Source: an uncultured bacterium (GTDB lineage: Bacteria > Bacillota > Clostridia > Oscillospirales > Acutalibacteraceae). From it: DNA of 64,000 nucleotides. Position 1 is the first letter of the stretch. Each line of letters opens with the position of its first letter. This document shows positions 51,513 through 59,411 of the stretch, in pieces. The DNA lies in NCBI GenBank assembly GCA_905215055.1, contig CAJMOH010000004.1, forward strand, positions 1-64,000. Reading direction: 5' to 3'. The notes under the pieces are model-generated. The model worked only from the letters and a program-made list of their open reading frames with translations, was not told where the DNA came from and ran no database searches. The translations under genes and the position numbers were made by a program.

Positions 51513-52886
51513 ATGGATGAACTGCGCAAACGGCAGAAAATCATATCCCAGCTTGTGGAGGCCCGTCTGGAGCAGGGCATTTCCCAGGCAGAACTGGCAA
51601 GGCGGCTGGGAATCCAGCGTTCCGGCATTAACCGCCTGGAAAGTGGGACACAGAACCCCACGCTTGATATGATCTTAAAAATCGCCTCGGCGCTGGGAAA
51701 GGATGTTTCACTGGAACTGAACGACAAGGAGGAGCCTATGAGTAATGTTTACAGTCTCCGCATTTATGATACGGAGCTAATGCGCTTTTCCATGGAAAAG
51801 CAGGGCTTGTCCGGCCTTGTGGCTGAAATCTTATACACCAACGAGGAGCAGGCCCATTTGCTACCTTTGGATATGGAGCGCACCGGTGAGGGCGTCATTC
51901 ATTGGCTGGAGCGGCGGGTTATCCCCAAAAACCGCGCCTTTGTGGACGAGATTTTGAAAACCCTTGGCCTCAGCCATAACGACACCAAGGGAATCATCGA
52001 CGTGTGCAAGGGGCTGTCGCTCAACGACAGCTATTGGGTGGTGCCGGAAGGATTTGAGGGGGGATTCTCCCAATACAATCTTTACGAAAATCGCTTTTCC
52101 GAGATACTGGCGCTGGTGGCCTATACCGGCGCAGGCGGGAGCAGGCAGGCGTTTACCACATCCCCGGAGCTGACCACAGGCGGTATGCTGCCCAAGGCGT
52201 GGCGCTATGTGGAGCACGATGGGATTTATCTCTACAAGGGCGGCACGACCGGCGCGTCCAATGCGGGCCGGGAGCCGTATTGCGAGTATTATGCTTCGCA
52301 GATTGCGGAAACCATGCGTCTGAACGCCGTGCATTATGACCTGGAGAATTGGAAAGGCATTACCGCCTCTAAGTGCGCCCTGTTTACCAACATCGACACG
52401 GCCTATATCCCCATCGGGCGCATTGTCCGAACCGGGGGCATTGCCGCCTGCCTTGCCTACTACGACAAGCTGGGGCCGGAGTTTTCCGAGCAAATCCGCA
52501 GTATGCTGGTGTTTGACGCCCTGATCTACAATGAGGACCGCCACTTTGGAAACTTTGGCGTCCTGCGGGATAACCACAGCGGCAACATTATTGCGCCCGC
52601 CCCCATTTTTGACAATGGGCTGTCCCTGTTCTGCTATGCCGGTAAGGAAGATTATGCGAATCTGGACGAGTATGCAAAAACCCGTTCTAACCCCTACAAC
52701 ATCTCCTATGAGGAAGTGTGTGCAGAGGTCATGGGGCCAAAGCAGAAAGAGCAGCTTCGCCGCATGATCGGGTTCCGGTTCAAGCGCCACGAAAGCCTGG
52801 GCCTGCCGGAAGAACATTTGCAGGCCATTGAGAAGCATTTGGAGGGCCGGGTGCGCAAGCTGCTGGCAATCCCCACCCGCCGATAG
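51513..52886 (+). CDS. HTH-HipA kinase fusion protein (single-chain HipBA-like)
   Basis: 457 aa. Residues 8-65 form an XRE HTH (LEQGISQAELARRLGIQRSG, INRLESGTQNPTL), as in the antitoxin HipB. Residues about 80-450 are HipA/CtkA-like kinase: Lys in IYLYKGG (K242), catalytic loop NEDRHFGNFG (N340-G349, Asp342) and metal-binding Asp367 in PIFDNG. Normally HipB and HipA are separate proteins; here one chain holds both, and an internal ATG at 51738 (MSNVYSLRIYDTE) with GGAGG upstream could also yield the kinase alone. It has its own promoter and overlapping palindrome. Confidence 0.8.
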   Translation: MDELRKRQKIISQLVEARLEQGISQAELARRLGIQRSGINRLESGTQNPTLDMILKIASALGKDVSLELNDKEEPMSNVYSLRIYDTELMRFSMEKQGLSGLVAEILYTNEEQAHLLPLDMERTGEGVIHWLERRVIPKNRAFVDEILKTLGLSHNDTKGIIDVCKGLSLNDSYWVVPEGFEGGFSQYNLYENRFSEILALVAYTGAGGSRQAFTTSPELTTGGMLPKAWRYVEHDGIYLYKGGTTGASNAGREPYCEYYASQIAETMRLNAVHYDLENWKGITASKCALFTNIDTAYIPIGRIVRTGGIAACLAYYDKLGPEFSEQIRSMLVFDALIYNEDRHFGNFGVLRDNHSGNIIAPAPIFDNGLSLFCYAGKEDYANLDEYAKTRSNPYNISYEEVCAEVMGPKQKEQLRRMIGFRFKRHESLGLPEEHLQAIEKHLEGRVRKLLAIPTRR

Positions 52887-53072
52887 GAGAGAAATATAGA
52901 CTGTAAGATAGGTTGGCCTGTGTGTATCAAGCGAGGTATGTGATTGGCAGATGCTTGCAGGCCCACAAAATGGCAACAATCTGCCCACGCCCCGCCGATG
53001 ACAGGGGAAGGGAAACATGGTATCCTGGTAGTGTGAAAACTTGGGCCCAGGCCCCAAAGGAGGATACCAGAT

Positions 53073-53402
53073 ATGAAATACTGCCCGTTCTGCGGCGCCG
53101 AGCTTCTGCCCGGCGCCCTTTCTTTTTGCCCGGAGTGTGGGGAAGCCCTGCCTGCATCCCAGGCCAATGACCAAGAGCCGGCTGCCCCCACCCAAGAGAA
53201 GCGCCGGAAGCGAAGCCAGAAATCCCAGACCGCTCCCGAAGTAGATCCCAACTACGACGGCTATTACGACGATGTGGAGCCTCTGGACGCCGACCGGGAG
53301 CGGGAGGGGATGGATACCCGCCTCATGGGGAAAGTGGCTCTGGTCTGCCTGGGGGTGGCCCTGGTAATTGGCGGCTGTGTGGCGATACTTTTTCTGCTGT
53401 GA
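53073..53402 (+). CDS. Zinc-ribbon protein with C-terminal membrane anchor
   Basis: 109 aa. N-terminal zinc ribbon MKYCPFCGAELLPG...FCPECGEALP (four Cys), a charged disordered linker (about 30-85) and one C-terminal helix (KVALVCLGVALVIGGCVAIL). AAAGGAGG upstream. Such tail-anchored zinc ribbons are common and uncharacterised in Firmicutes. No gene is seen in 52,887-53,072. Confidence 0.7.
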   Translation: MKYCPFCGAELLPGALSFCPECGEALPASQANDQEPAAPTQEKRRKRSQKSQTAPEVDPNYDGYYDDVEPLDADREREGMDTRLMGKVALVCLGVALVIGGCVAILFLL

Positions 53403-53468
53403 GTGTTGCTAAAATCGGACCTCCGCCGTGTAATAGGAATAGAAATCAAATCAGAGGAGGCAGGAAAG

Positions 53469-54035
53469 ATGAAATACATCGCAAAAGGCCTGGTGGAACA
53501 GGGCTCCACTGAGCATATCCTGAAGATCCAGCGGGGCGGCCACACCTTCCAACTGACGGGGATCCAGGCGGGGCTGTGGCTCAGCGGCCGGTTCGGCTTC
53601 GCCAAAGTAGAGGAGAATAACCCCTGGTATCGGAAGGAGCTGCGGCACCTCCAGCGCCTGGGTCTGGCAGAAGTGACGGAAGACAGTGTCGTCGGGGAGT
53701 ACCGGGCCCTGACCCAGTGCGTTCTGGTGCCCGCAAAACCTGGCAAGCTGCGGCTCCCTCTGAACAAGCAGGAAGCCCAGACGCTCCAATGGCTGCGGGA
53801 AGCAGGGCTACGCCTCACCATGGCGGAGCTGGTCTCCCTGGAGGAACACGGGGTAAAACCTGTGCCGGAGCTCCTGGGGGAGGAAACCAGCCAGGCACTG
53901 ACGGAGACCATCTACACTCAGGAGAACATCCAGGATAATGTCCTGGAGGCCCAGATGGAGCATGCCTTCTGCCGGGATCGTGTGGTAAATGCGGTACTGG
54001 GGCTGCTGAAGAAAAGGAGGGTGTTGGTGCTGTGA
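53469..54035 (+). CDS. Element-borne hypothetical protein
   Basis: 188 aa from ATG 53469 (AGAGGAGG upstream; earlier frame start lacks one). Starts KYIAKGLVEQGSTEHILKIQ and has a winged-helix-like LRHLQRLGLAEVTEDSVVGEYRAL (about 55-80). Domain uncertain. It ends overlapping the next gene by 4 bp. Confidence 0.55.
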   Translation: MKYIAKGLVEQGSTEHILKIQRGGHTFQLTGIQAGLWLSGRFGFAKVEENNPWYRKELRHLQRLGLAEVTEDSVVGEYRALTQCVLVPAKPGKLRLPLNKQEAQTLQWLREAGLRLTMAELVSLEEHGVKPVPELLGEETSQALTETIYTQENIQDNVLEAQMEHAFCRDRVVNAVLGLLKKRRVLVL

Positions 54036-54490
54036 GGAATCGGCTGTGGCCGTTGATCCACGAACTCCCTCCACCCCTGCGAAAACAGGCCCTCCTCCGG
54101 CTTGCCGGAGCGGGGGCCTGTTTTGTTTTGCTAATCGTGACGGCGCTGATCTACCGTGACCCTGCGCTTTGCTGGCCATTTCTGCTGTGCGGCGCTGTCT
54201 GCGCTGGCCTGGGGGTTTTCCTGGTCCGGCGCATCGCACAGGGGAGGTATGTGGTGTTGGAGGGCGCCGTCCAAAAAGTGGAGAAGACCCTATTCCGCAG
54301 CCGACCAAAGGCCGTCATCGCAGCGTGTGACGGCCGGTTGGTGAAAGTTTATCTCCGGGGCCGGCGCTGGGAATTAGCGGAAGGGGACAGGCTTTGCCTC
54401 TATGTGGCGGACAACACCCCAGTCTACGAGCAGGACGGCGTCTTGGTGCTGGGCGGGTATTTGGCGGGGGAGCAAGTTGGACAGGAATAG
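54032..54490 (+). CDS. Small membrane protein, NfeD-like architecture possible
   Basis: 152 aa from GTG 54032. Two membrane helices (about 24-45 and 48-70) followed by a cytosolic beta-barrel-like domain (VVLEGAVQKVEKTLFRSRPK, VKVYLRGRRWELAEGDRLCL). The two-helix plus small beta domain layout recalls NfeD or DUF-type scaffold proteins, without sequence proof. Coupled to the preceding gene. Confidence 0.5.
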   Translation: MRNRLWPLIHELPPPLRKQALLRLAGAGACFVLLIVTALIYRDPALCWPFLLCGAVCAGLGVFLVRRIAQGRYVVLEGAVQKVEKTLFRSRPKAVIAACDGRLVKVYLRGRRWELAEGDRLCLYVADNTPVYEQDGVLVLGGYLAGEQVGQE

Positions 54491-54555
54491 AGAGGAAGCG
54501 TCATGGAGGAGCAGGATTCTTGTGTGGATCAACGCTTCCTGACACGATAATCCAA

Positions 54556-54641
54556 AATAACATAAGAGATACTGGCTGATAAGTGAAATCTACATACAGA
54601 ATTTATGTTATTTCTTATGTTAATGCGAAATAAGTGAAATC
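54556..54641. repeat. AT-rich repeat region in a 320-bp gene-free gap
   Basis: Within the gap 54,491-54,811: inverted repeat AATAACATAA (54556-54565) / TTATGTTATT (54603-54612), a second TTCTTATGTTA beside it, and a direct repeat ATAAGTGAAATC at 54579-54590 and 54630-54641 (51 bp apart). Clearly AT-richer than both sides. It could be an operator cluster, an attachment site or an origin. Confidence 0.5.
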
Positions 54642-54811
54642 CTGTTTGGAAAGATAAAACCCACTTCTGCTATTCCCTTGCGCCGTTTGGGAAGTAATTC
54701 TATCTGAAAACAGTTTTGTCCTTGCTGTTGCAGATTTTGCCATTTACCGCTACAATGGAGGGAAGATGGGATCTGCCAAGGCAGGCCGTGCAATCGTGAG
54801 GAGATGGTAGG

Positions 54812-55036
54812 ATGTGTTATCTGATTGCCAAAGACCCGCAAAAAAGTGGATGCTATGCGCTGAAAACCGTTCACGGGAAACATCTTGTGGAATTAAAGCG
54901 CCAGCTCAATGCGGCGGTAGGCAAGAAAGGAATCCAGCTTGTGACCATCAGCCGTCCCACTGCCTACGGGGAGTACGCCCCCTATACTTTTGCCAAGGAT
55001 GAGGAGGAATTCGGCAAACTGGTGAGAAGCATGTAA
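54812..55036 (+). CDS. Small conserved-looking hypothetical protein
   Basis: 74 aa from ATG 54812 with GAGGAGATGG upstream. MCYLIAKDPQKSGCYALKTV and a C-terminal EYAPYTFAKDEEEFGKLVRS. Monocistronic with its own terminator. No domain recognised. Confidence 0.6.
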   Translation: MCYLIAKDPQKSGCYALKTVHGKHLVELKRQLNAAVGKKGIQLVTISRPTAYGEYAPYTFAKDEEEFGKLVRSM

Positions 55037-55040
55037 AAGC

Positions 55041-55068
55041 AAGCCTCCGAGCAACTACTCGGAGGCTT
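55041..55068. terminator. Terminator between convergent genes
   Basis: AAGCCTCCGAG (55041-55051) pairs with CTCGGAGGCTT (55058-55068), 6-nt loop. Serves the plus-strand small gene and probably also the minus-strand operon. Confidence 0.7.
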
Positions 55069-55095
55069 CATGTTCGCGATTTGATTCTGGGACGT

Positions 55096-55326
55096 TTACG
55101 CCACGCTGTCCTGATAGTTGACGATGGCCACCTCGGAAACCGCTTTCCGCACTGCTTTTACAATCCGTTCCAGCTTGGCGGCTACTTCATCCGAGTAGGA
55201 CACTTCCCCGCACTGGCCGCACACCTGGGAGGGCACGTTCTTCACGATGATAAAGCAGTTGTCCACGTCAATCATGAAATTGGTAAGCTGTTCCCGCAGT
55301 TCTCCCCTGCACAAAAAGCACTTCAT
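55096..55326 (-). CDS. YgiT-type zinc-finger protein (putative antitoxin)
   Basis: 76 aa from ATG 55326 (AAAGGAGAC upstream). MKCFLCRGELREQ and PSQVCGQCGEVSYSDE supply the two CxxC pairs of a YgiT/MqsA-N zinc finger; the rest is one helix. The DNA-binding HTH half of MqsA is missing. Third gene of the MNT-DUF4258-YgiT operon, overlapping the DUF4258 gene by 4 bp. Confidence 0.8.
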   Translation of the reverse strand: MKCFLCRGELREQLTNFMIDVDNCFIIVKNVPSQVCGQCGEVSYSDEVAAKLERIVKAVRKAVSEVAIVNYQDSVA

Positions 55327-55661
55327 GACTTTGTCTCCTTTCTGGTTGCGAAATCTTCTTCCCACTGGCTTGTGTCTGGCCGGTATACAGTGATCACCCA
55401 CAGTTGCTCGTCCCCGGCACCGCACACAACGTGCAAAGGTTTCTCCAGGACGTGGAGAAGCAAACAGCTGGGGTAAGGGTAGTCCTGGGGATATTCTTCA
55501 ATGACCCGGCCCCGCATCACCGCCGCTTTCACTTCCTCCCGGGTGATGTCCCGCTGGAGCATCCGGGTGAGGGCGTGGCGCGTCCAAGTGATCTTTCCGG
55601 CAGCGCACAGGGCTCGTAAATTTATGAGATGGTTTTTTTCATCTGGTTCTTTGTGCGTCAT
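55323..55661 (-). CDS. DUF4258 domain protein (putative toxin)
   Basis: 112 aa. ITWTRHALTRMLQRDITREEV and VKAAVMRGRVIEEYPQDYPYPSCLLL, then LHVVCGAGDEQLWVITVYRPD match the DUF4258 fold, a RelE/BrnT-like RNase relative found with YgiT-type zinc fingers as a type II toxin-antitoxin pair. It overlaps both neighbours by 4 bp. Confidence 0.8.
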   Translation of the reverse strand: MTHKEPDEKNHLINLRALCAAGKITWTRHALTRMLQRDITREEVKAAVMRGRVIEEYPQDYPYPSCLLLHVLEKPLHVVCGAGDEQLWVITVYRPDTSQWEEDFATRKETKS

Positions 55662-55957
55662 GCGATCTTCACTCCCTCATGGAAGATAGAGCGGTAGAAA
55701 GGAGAGCCCTCGTTGACCTCTCGCAGCTCGTAAACGTCCACCCGCTTGCCAGTGGCCCGGTTCAGCTCATCAGCGATGCAGAATACATCGGTGGGTTCAA
55801 AACTGGGCCCGCCAATGACAAGTAAGTCAATATCAGACTCTTCATCCGCTTCGCCGCGAGCGTAAGAGCCAAACAGCAGTGCCTCCTGCGCGCCGTATTT
55901 CCGCAGCAAAGGGAGAATCACAGAAACCAGTTCCTCGTGGGACAGAACGCCGTTCAT
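55658..55957 (-). CDS. MNT-family nucleotidyltransferase
   Basis: 99 aa, normal for minimal nucleotidyltransferases. LLFGSYARGEADEESDIDLLV carries the GSxAR-G and DxD catalytic motifs, and a third acidic position lies in KRVDVYELRE. These usually act as antitoxins that modify a HEPN toxin; here no HEPN gene is adjacent and the partner genes are DUF4258 and YgiT. Promoter at 55984-56012. Confidence 0.85.
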   Translation of the reverse strand: MNGVLSHEELVSVILPLLRKYGAQEALLFGSYARGEADEESDIDLLVIGGPSFEPTDVFCIADELNRATGKRVDVYELREVNEGSPFYRSIFHEGVKIA

Positions 55958-55983
55958 GCCAGGCCACCCCCATTTCTAGCATT

Positions 55984-56012
55984 ATTATACCCTGTTCTAA
56001 AGGAAAACTCAA
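55984..56012 (-). promoter_or_regulatory. Promoter of the MNT-DUF4258-YgiT operon
   Basis: Minus strand: -35 TTGAGT (56012-56007), 17-bp spacer, -10 TATAAT (55989-55984). Back-to-back with the leader-c promoter, 20 bp away. Confidence 0.75.
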
Positions 56013-56032
56013 GAGAAACCGGCCCGCACCGT

Positions 56033-56216
56033 TTGACACGGCCCTTTTCGGATGCTATAATAAACCCGTAAAGTATCTCGGACGGCGTGCCGTTCACAGT
56101 GTCTTGTTTACAAAGTGTCAAGGAGTTTGTGCTCTTTGGCACTTTTTTTGTTTCCGGTTTCTCTCCCGAAAGGGTGGAAATAAACATCTCATGCAGGCCC
56201 CGCCTGCGGAAAGGAG
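56033..56216 (+). ncRNA. Repeated structured leader RNA, copy c
   Basis: Promoter TTGACA (56033-56038), 17 bp, TATAAT (56056-56061). Hairpin 1 56080-56095. Hairpin 2: 56112-56125 with 56132-56145 then seven T. Hairpin 3 GCAGGC/GCCTGC (56193-56207) directly before GGAAAGGAG. In hairpin 2 the pair that is C-G in copies a and b is T-A here. Heads the ssb/MoxR/VWA operon. Confidence 0.8.
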
Positions 56217-56222
56217 CACATC

Positions 56223-56681
56223 ATGTTAAAAACCATCATCACAGACGCCATCGTTTCTCCGGGGTATGAGGGCGCACCTGCCCTGAAGTTCTCCGAGAAA
56301 GGGGACGCCGCCCGGTTCCGTATCGGGAAGAAGGTTTACGACCCCAAGGAGGAGGATAACCACCGGTGGATCAACCTGTCCGTGAAAGCCTTTGGCCCTC
56401 TGTGCCAGCGGCTGGAGAAGATGAAGCTTAAAGAAGGCTCGTTTATCAACCTCTCCGGCCGTCTGGACGAGGACACCTGGGAGGACAAGCGGACCGGCGA
56501 GAAACACAGCGCCATGGTCATCGTGCTAGACGAGATCGAGTACAGCGGCGGCGGTAGGAAGAAAGACCCGGAAGCCGCCCAGGCAGAACCGGCGGACGAA
56601 CTGCCCCAACCCAAAGAGTCCAGTTTTACAGGCTACCAGGGATTTGGCGGTGCCAACAGCTTTTTTGACGACGAGGACTGA
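56223..56681 (+). CDS. ssb: Element-borne single-stranded DNA-binding protein
   Basis: 152 aa. OB-fold with IITDAIVSPGYEGAPALKFSE, ARFRIGKKVYD, WINLSVKAFGPLCQRLEKMKL and GSFINLSGRLDEDTW, then a Glu/Pro linker and an acidic tip FFDDED like the protein-binding tail of SSB. It would coat ssDNA during element replication or transfer and work with the YqaJ recombinase at 63.3 kb. First gene behind leader c, GGAAAGGAG ribosome site. A truncated near-identical copy is at 15264. Confidence 0.82.
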   Translation: MLKTIITDAIVSPGYEGAPALKFSEKGDAARFRIGKKVYDPKEEDNHRWINLSVKAFGPLCQRLEKMKLKEGSFINLSGRLDEDTWEDKRTGEKHSAMVIVLDEIEYSGGGRKKDPEAAQAEPADELPQPKESSFTGYQGFGGANSFFDDED

Positions 56682-56764
56682 CAAATGAATCACAGGCGAG
56701 AAGTGCGCACAGGAGGAAAACCGTTTCTCCTGTGCGTTTCTTTTTGCCCCAAGGAGGTACCGCC

Positions 56765-57523
56765 ATGACAAAGAAAGACTGGCAGCGGCACTTGGCCTAC
56801 GAAGCCCTGGTGATCCTGGGGGTGCTGGCCCTGCTGCTGTTTGTGTGCCGGCTGTGGCCCATCCTGCTTCTGGCGATGCTGGGAATCATCGCCGCCACGC
56901 TGCGGCTGCTGTTTCTCAGCAGTCCCCAGGTGCGGCCCTTGGAGCCCATGCCGCCAGGGGCGCATAAGCCTTCAGCCAGAACGACGGAGGAAACACAGGT
57001 TTCCCAGGCTTTTGGAAACTTGCAAGTCCAGATTACCCGGCAGGTGCGGGAGCAGTATCCCAACGCCCGGTGGGTGTGGAAGACACCCCAGGCTAGAGAG
57101 AGGCTCCGCTGTGGAGAAGAGGCCGCCATCCTGCTCAACCGTGCGGGAGGCTACCGGGAAGCAGCAGTCCGCCCTTTGGAAGGGGGACAGGTGGAGATTC
57201 GCTATCTCCTGCCCCCGGAAGTGCCCGTCGCACAGGAGGCTGTTCCCCAGGAGGAAGAACCTGCGGCCCAGACGCCCGTTCCGGAGGACCACAGCCTTTC
57301 CGCCTTTGAATGGGTGGAGGCCCACATGGAGGAACTTGGCGCCCTCTACAACGAGTGCATCGCCCAGAAGCAGGATTTCCTGCTCCTCACCGGCGGGGAC
57401 CTGCCGGAACCGGCGGCCTGGCCTGCCCTGTGCCAGGAGCTTACCCGGAACGGCCTTATAAGCTCTATGGCTGAGGACGGCATCCAGATTCAAATCAAGC
57501 GGGAGGACCGCAGAAAGGAATGA
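56765..57523 (+). CDS. Two-helix membrane protein, function unknown
   Basis: 252 aa from ATG 56765 (AAGGAGG 7 bp upstream). Two close membrane helices (about 12-52: LVILGVLALLLFVCRLWPIL, LLAMLGIIAATLRLLFL), then a cytosolic part with a nuclease- or binding-domain-like region (VREQYPNARWVWKTPQARERL, about 85-160) and a C-terminal FEWVEAHMEELGALYNECIA block. Lies between ssb and the MoxR ATPase, 6 bp before it. May anchor the ATPase complex at the membrane (inference). Confidence 0.6.
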   Translation: MTKKDWQRHLAYEALVILGVLALLLFVCRLWPILLLAMLGIIAATLRLLFLSSPQVRPLEPMPPGAHKPSARTTEETQVSQAFGNLQVQITRQVREQYPNARWVWKTPQARERLRCGEEAAILLNRAGGYREAAVRPLEGGQVEIRYLLPPEVPVAQEAVPQEEEPAAQTPVPEDHSLSAFEWVEAHMEELGALYNECIAQKQDFLLLTGGDLPEPAAWPALCQELTRNGLISSMAEDGIQIQIKREDRRKE

Positions 57524-57529
57524 TTTCAC

Positions 57530-59398
57530 ATGGCCACATCCATGACAAACCTCTTTAACTTCGGCCGCCCCTTGCCGGAGCCCTTTGAGAAACTTCCCAA
57601 CAAAAAAGTAAAAGGCGCCACCTCTAAGTACGGGAGCCTGGAAGCCACCCTCTGCGCCTCTGTCCTGAAAGGGGTGAACGCCTTCTGCGCCTGTGTCAAC
57701 GGCACGGGGCAGGGTGCCGTGGGGAATATCGAAGGCCAGCGGTATGTGGCGGAGTACAAATCCTCCATGGGGGCGGATACCTACCACCTGGTGGTGTACG
57801 ACGCCTCCACGGGGAATTTCCTTGCCAGCGTCTACGACCGTGATACGGAGCTTATCGAGCAGTACACAGCCCATCCCAGCGCACGGGATGGAGCTGCCCT
57901 ATTCTTCGCCATGATGCCAAAGCTCTTGGAGGACCAGGAGTTCAAAGAGAACTTCCAAGCCTATCGGGAGCAGCGAAAGGACGGCTTCCCGGATCTGTCA
58001 AAAGCGGTAAACGCCGCGGCGATTCTCTGCGACAACGCCTACCGGCGGGTAAAAGACGAAAGCTGCCCGGCCCACGTGAAAGTCCGGGTGGATAAGTCGG
58101 GGAACCTGATGCGGGTGTCCCGCGCCCAGCTGGACTCCGGGCTCTACAAGCCCGGCACGGTCCTGGCCGGGGAGTTCACCGTTTTTTCCAACACCTCCGG
58201 GAATCGTACCCACCGGCCCGCTCCAGTCATCGAGCACAAGGATTTTGTGGGGAAGTATCCCCTGACCCCAGGCAGAAAGCTGTCCGCCGGGGAGCAGGCC
58301 TTGGTGCCTGCCCTCCCCGAGTGGTACGTTATTCCCCCGGAGGTGGTGGACATCTGCAAGCACGCGAAGCTTACCACGGGCAAGCCCGCCCAGATGCGGA
58401 ATTTCCTGCTCCGGGGCCCTGCCGGCACCGGCAAGACCATGGGGGCCAAGGCCATCGCCGCGGGGCTGGGGCTGCCTTACATGAAGTACACCTGCTCCGC
58501 CGGGACGGAGATTTACGATTTCGTGGGCATGGTGTTTCCTAACACGGAACACTCCACCGGGGACGCCCAGCTGGACCAGGAACGGGAACAGCTGCGCTCC
58601 CTGGGTGGCATGACCTACGAAAACGTCAGCAGGCTGTTACACCTTCCCGACCTGGAGGACATGGACTACGACCCAGCAGGAGTGTACCAGACCCTTACCG
58701 GGGTGGAAAACCAAGCCGCCACCGCCCAGGACTGCATGGCCCTGGTGCTGGAAAAGGTCACCGAGAAAGTGCGGAAGCTCAGTTCCAAGAAAGAGGAGGC
58801 CTCTGGCCAAACTTACACCTATGTGGAGACGGACTTTATCAAGGCATTGAAGAATGGATATGTCGCGGAAATTCAGGAGCCTTCCACCATCCTGCAGCCC
58901 GGCGTGCTGGTGGGCCTCAACTCCCTGCTGGAGCAGGAGGGAACCATCACCCTGCCCACCGGGGAGGTGATCCGCCGCCATCCGGACGCTGTCGTGGTGG
59001 TCACCACCAATGTGAGCTACGAAGGCTGCCGGGCCTTAAACCAAAGCGTGGTGGACCGGATGAGCCTGGTAAAGGACATCGAGCTCCCCAGCCCGGAGGT
59101 CATGGCCCAGCGGGTCATGGCTGCCAGCGGGGCGGAGGACGAGTACCAGGTGGCTCAGATGGTGCAGGTGGTCTGCGACATGGCGGACTTCTGCCGGAAG
59201 AACGGCATCGCCGACGGAACAGTTGGAATGCGAAGCCTCCTGGACTGGGTGCTCAGTGCCCAGATCTCCGGAGACCCCTATACCTCGGCTCTGGACACAG
59301 TGGTCAGCAAAGCCACCGCCGACCCGGAGGACCGGGAAGCCCTGATTACCTCGGTGCTGGACCCGGTGTTCGCCCCCAGACGGCGGAAAACGGCGTAA
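57530..59398 (+). CDS. MoxR-type AAA+ ATPase
   Basis: 622 aa, larger than usual MoxR (about 330). The N-terminal 270 residues form an extra domain of unknown type (KGATSKYGSLEATLCASVL, AEYKSSMGADTYHLVVYDAS). The AAA+ core starts near 275: Walker A GPAGTGKT (296-303), TCSAGTEIYDFVGMV, PGVLVGLNSLLEQEG, Walker B/sensor region AVVVVTTNVSYEG and an arginine-bearing VVDRMSLVKDIELPS. MoxR ATPases remodel client proteins with a VWA partner, here encoded 13 bp downstream. Behind leader c. Confidence 0.82.
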   Translation: MATSMTNLFNFGRPLPEPFEKLPNKKVKGATSKYGSLEATLCASVLKGVNAFCACVNGTGQGAVGNIEGQRYVAEYKSSMGADTYHLVVYDASTGNFLASVYDRDTELIEQYTAHPSARDGAALFFAMMPKLLEDQEFKENFQAYREQRKDGFPDLSKAVNAAAILCDNAYRRVKDESCPAHVKVRVDKSGNLMRVSRAQLDSGLYKPGTVLAGEFTVFSNTSGNRTHRPAPVIEHKDFVGKYPLTPGRKLSAGEQALVPALPEWYVIPPEVVDICKHAKLTTGKPAQMRNFLLRGPAGTGKTMGAKAIAAGLGLPYMKYTCSAGTEIYDFVGMVFPNTEHSTGDAQLDQEREQLRSLGGMTYENVSRLLHLPDLEDMDYDPAGVYQTLTGVENQAATAQDCMALVLEKVTEKVRKLSSKKEEASGQTYTYVETDFIKALKNGYVAEIQEPSTILQPGVLVGLNSLLEQEGTITLPTGEVIRRHPDAVVVVTTNVSYEGCRALNQSVVDRMSLVKDIELPSPEVMAQRVMAASGAEDEYQVAQMVQVVCDMADFCRKNGIADGTVGMRSLLDWVLSAQISGDPYTSALDTVVSKATADPEDREALITSVLDPVFAPRRRKTA

Positions 59399-59411
59399 GG
59401 GGGACGGAGCC

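Noticed and set aside
56101..56150. Leader hairpins as ordinary terminators of upstream genes
   Set aside because: Each follows its own consensus promoter by about 50-80 nt and the upstream genes are either divergent or already terminated, so they sit in 5' leaders.
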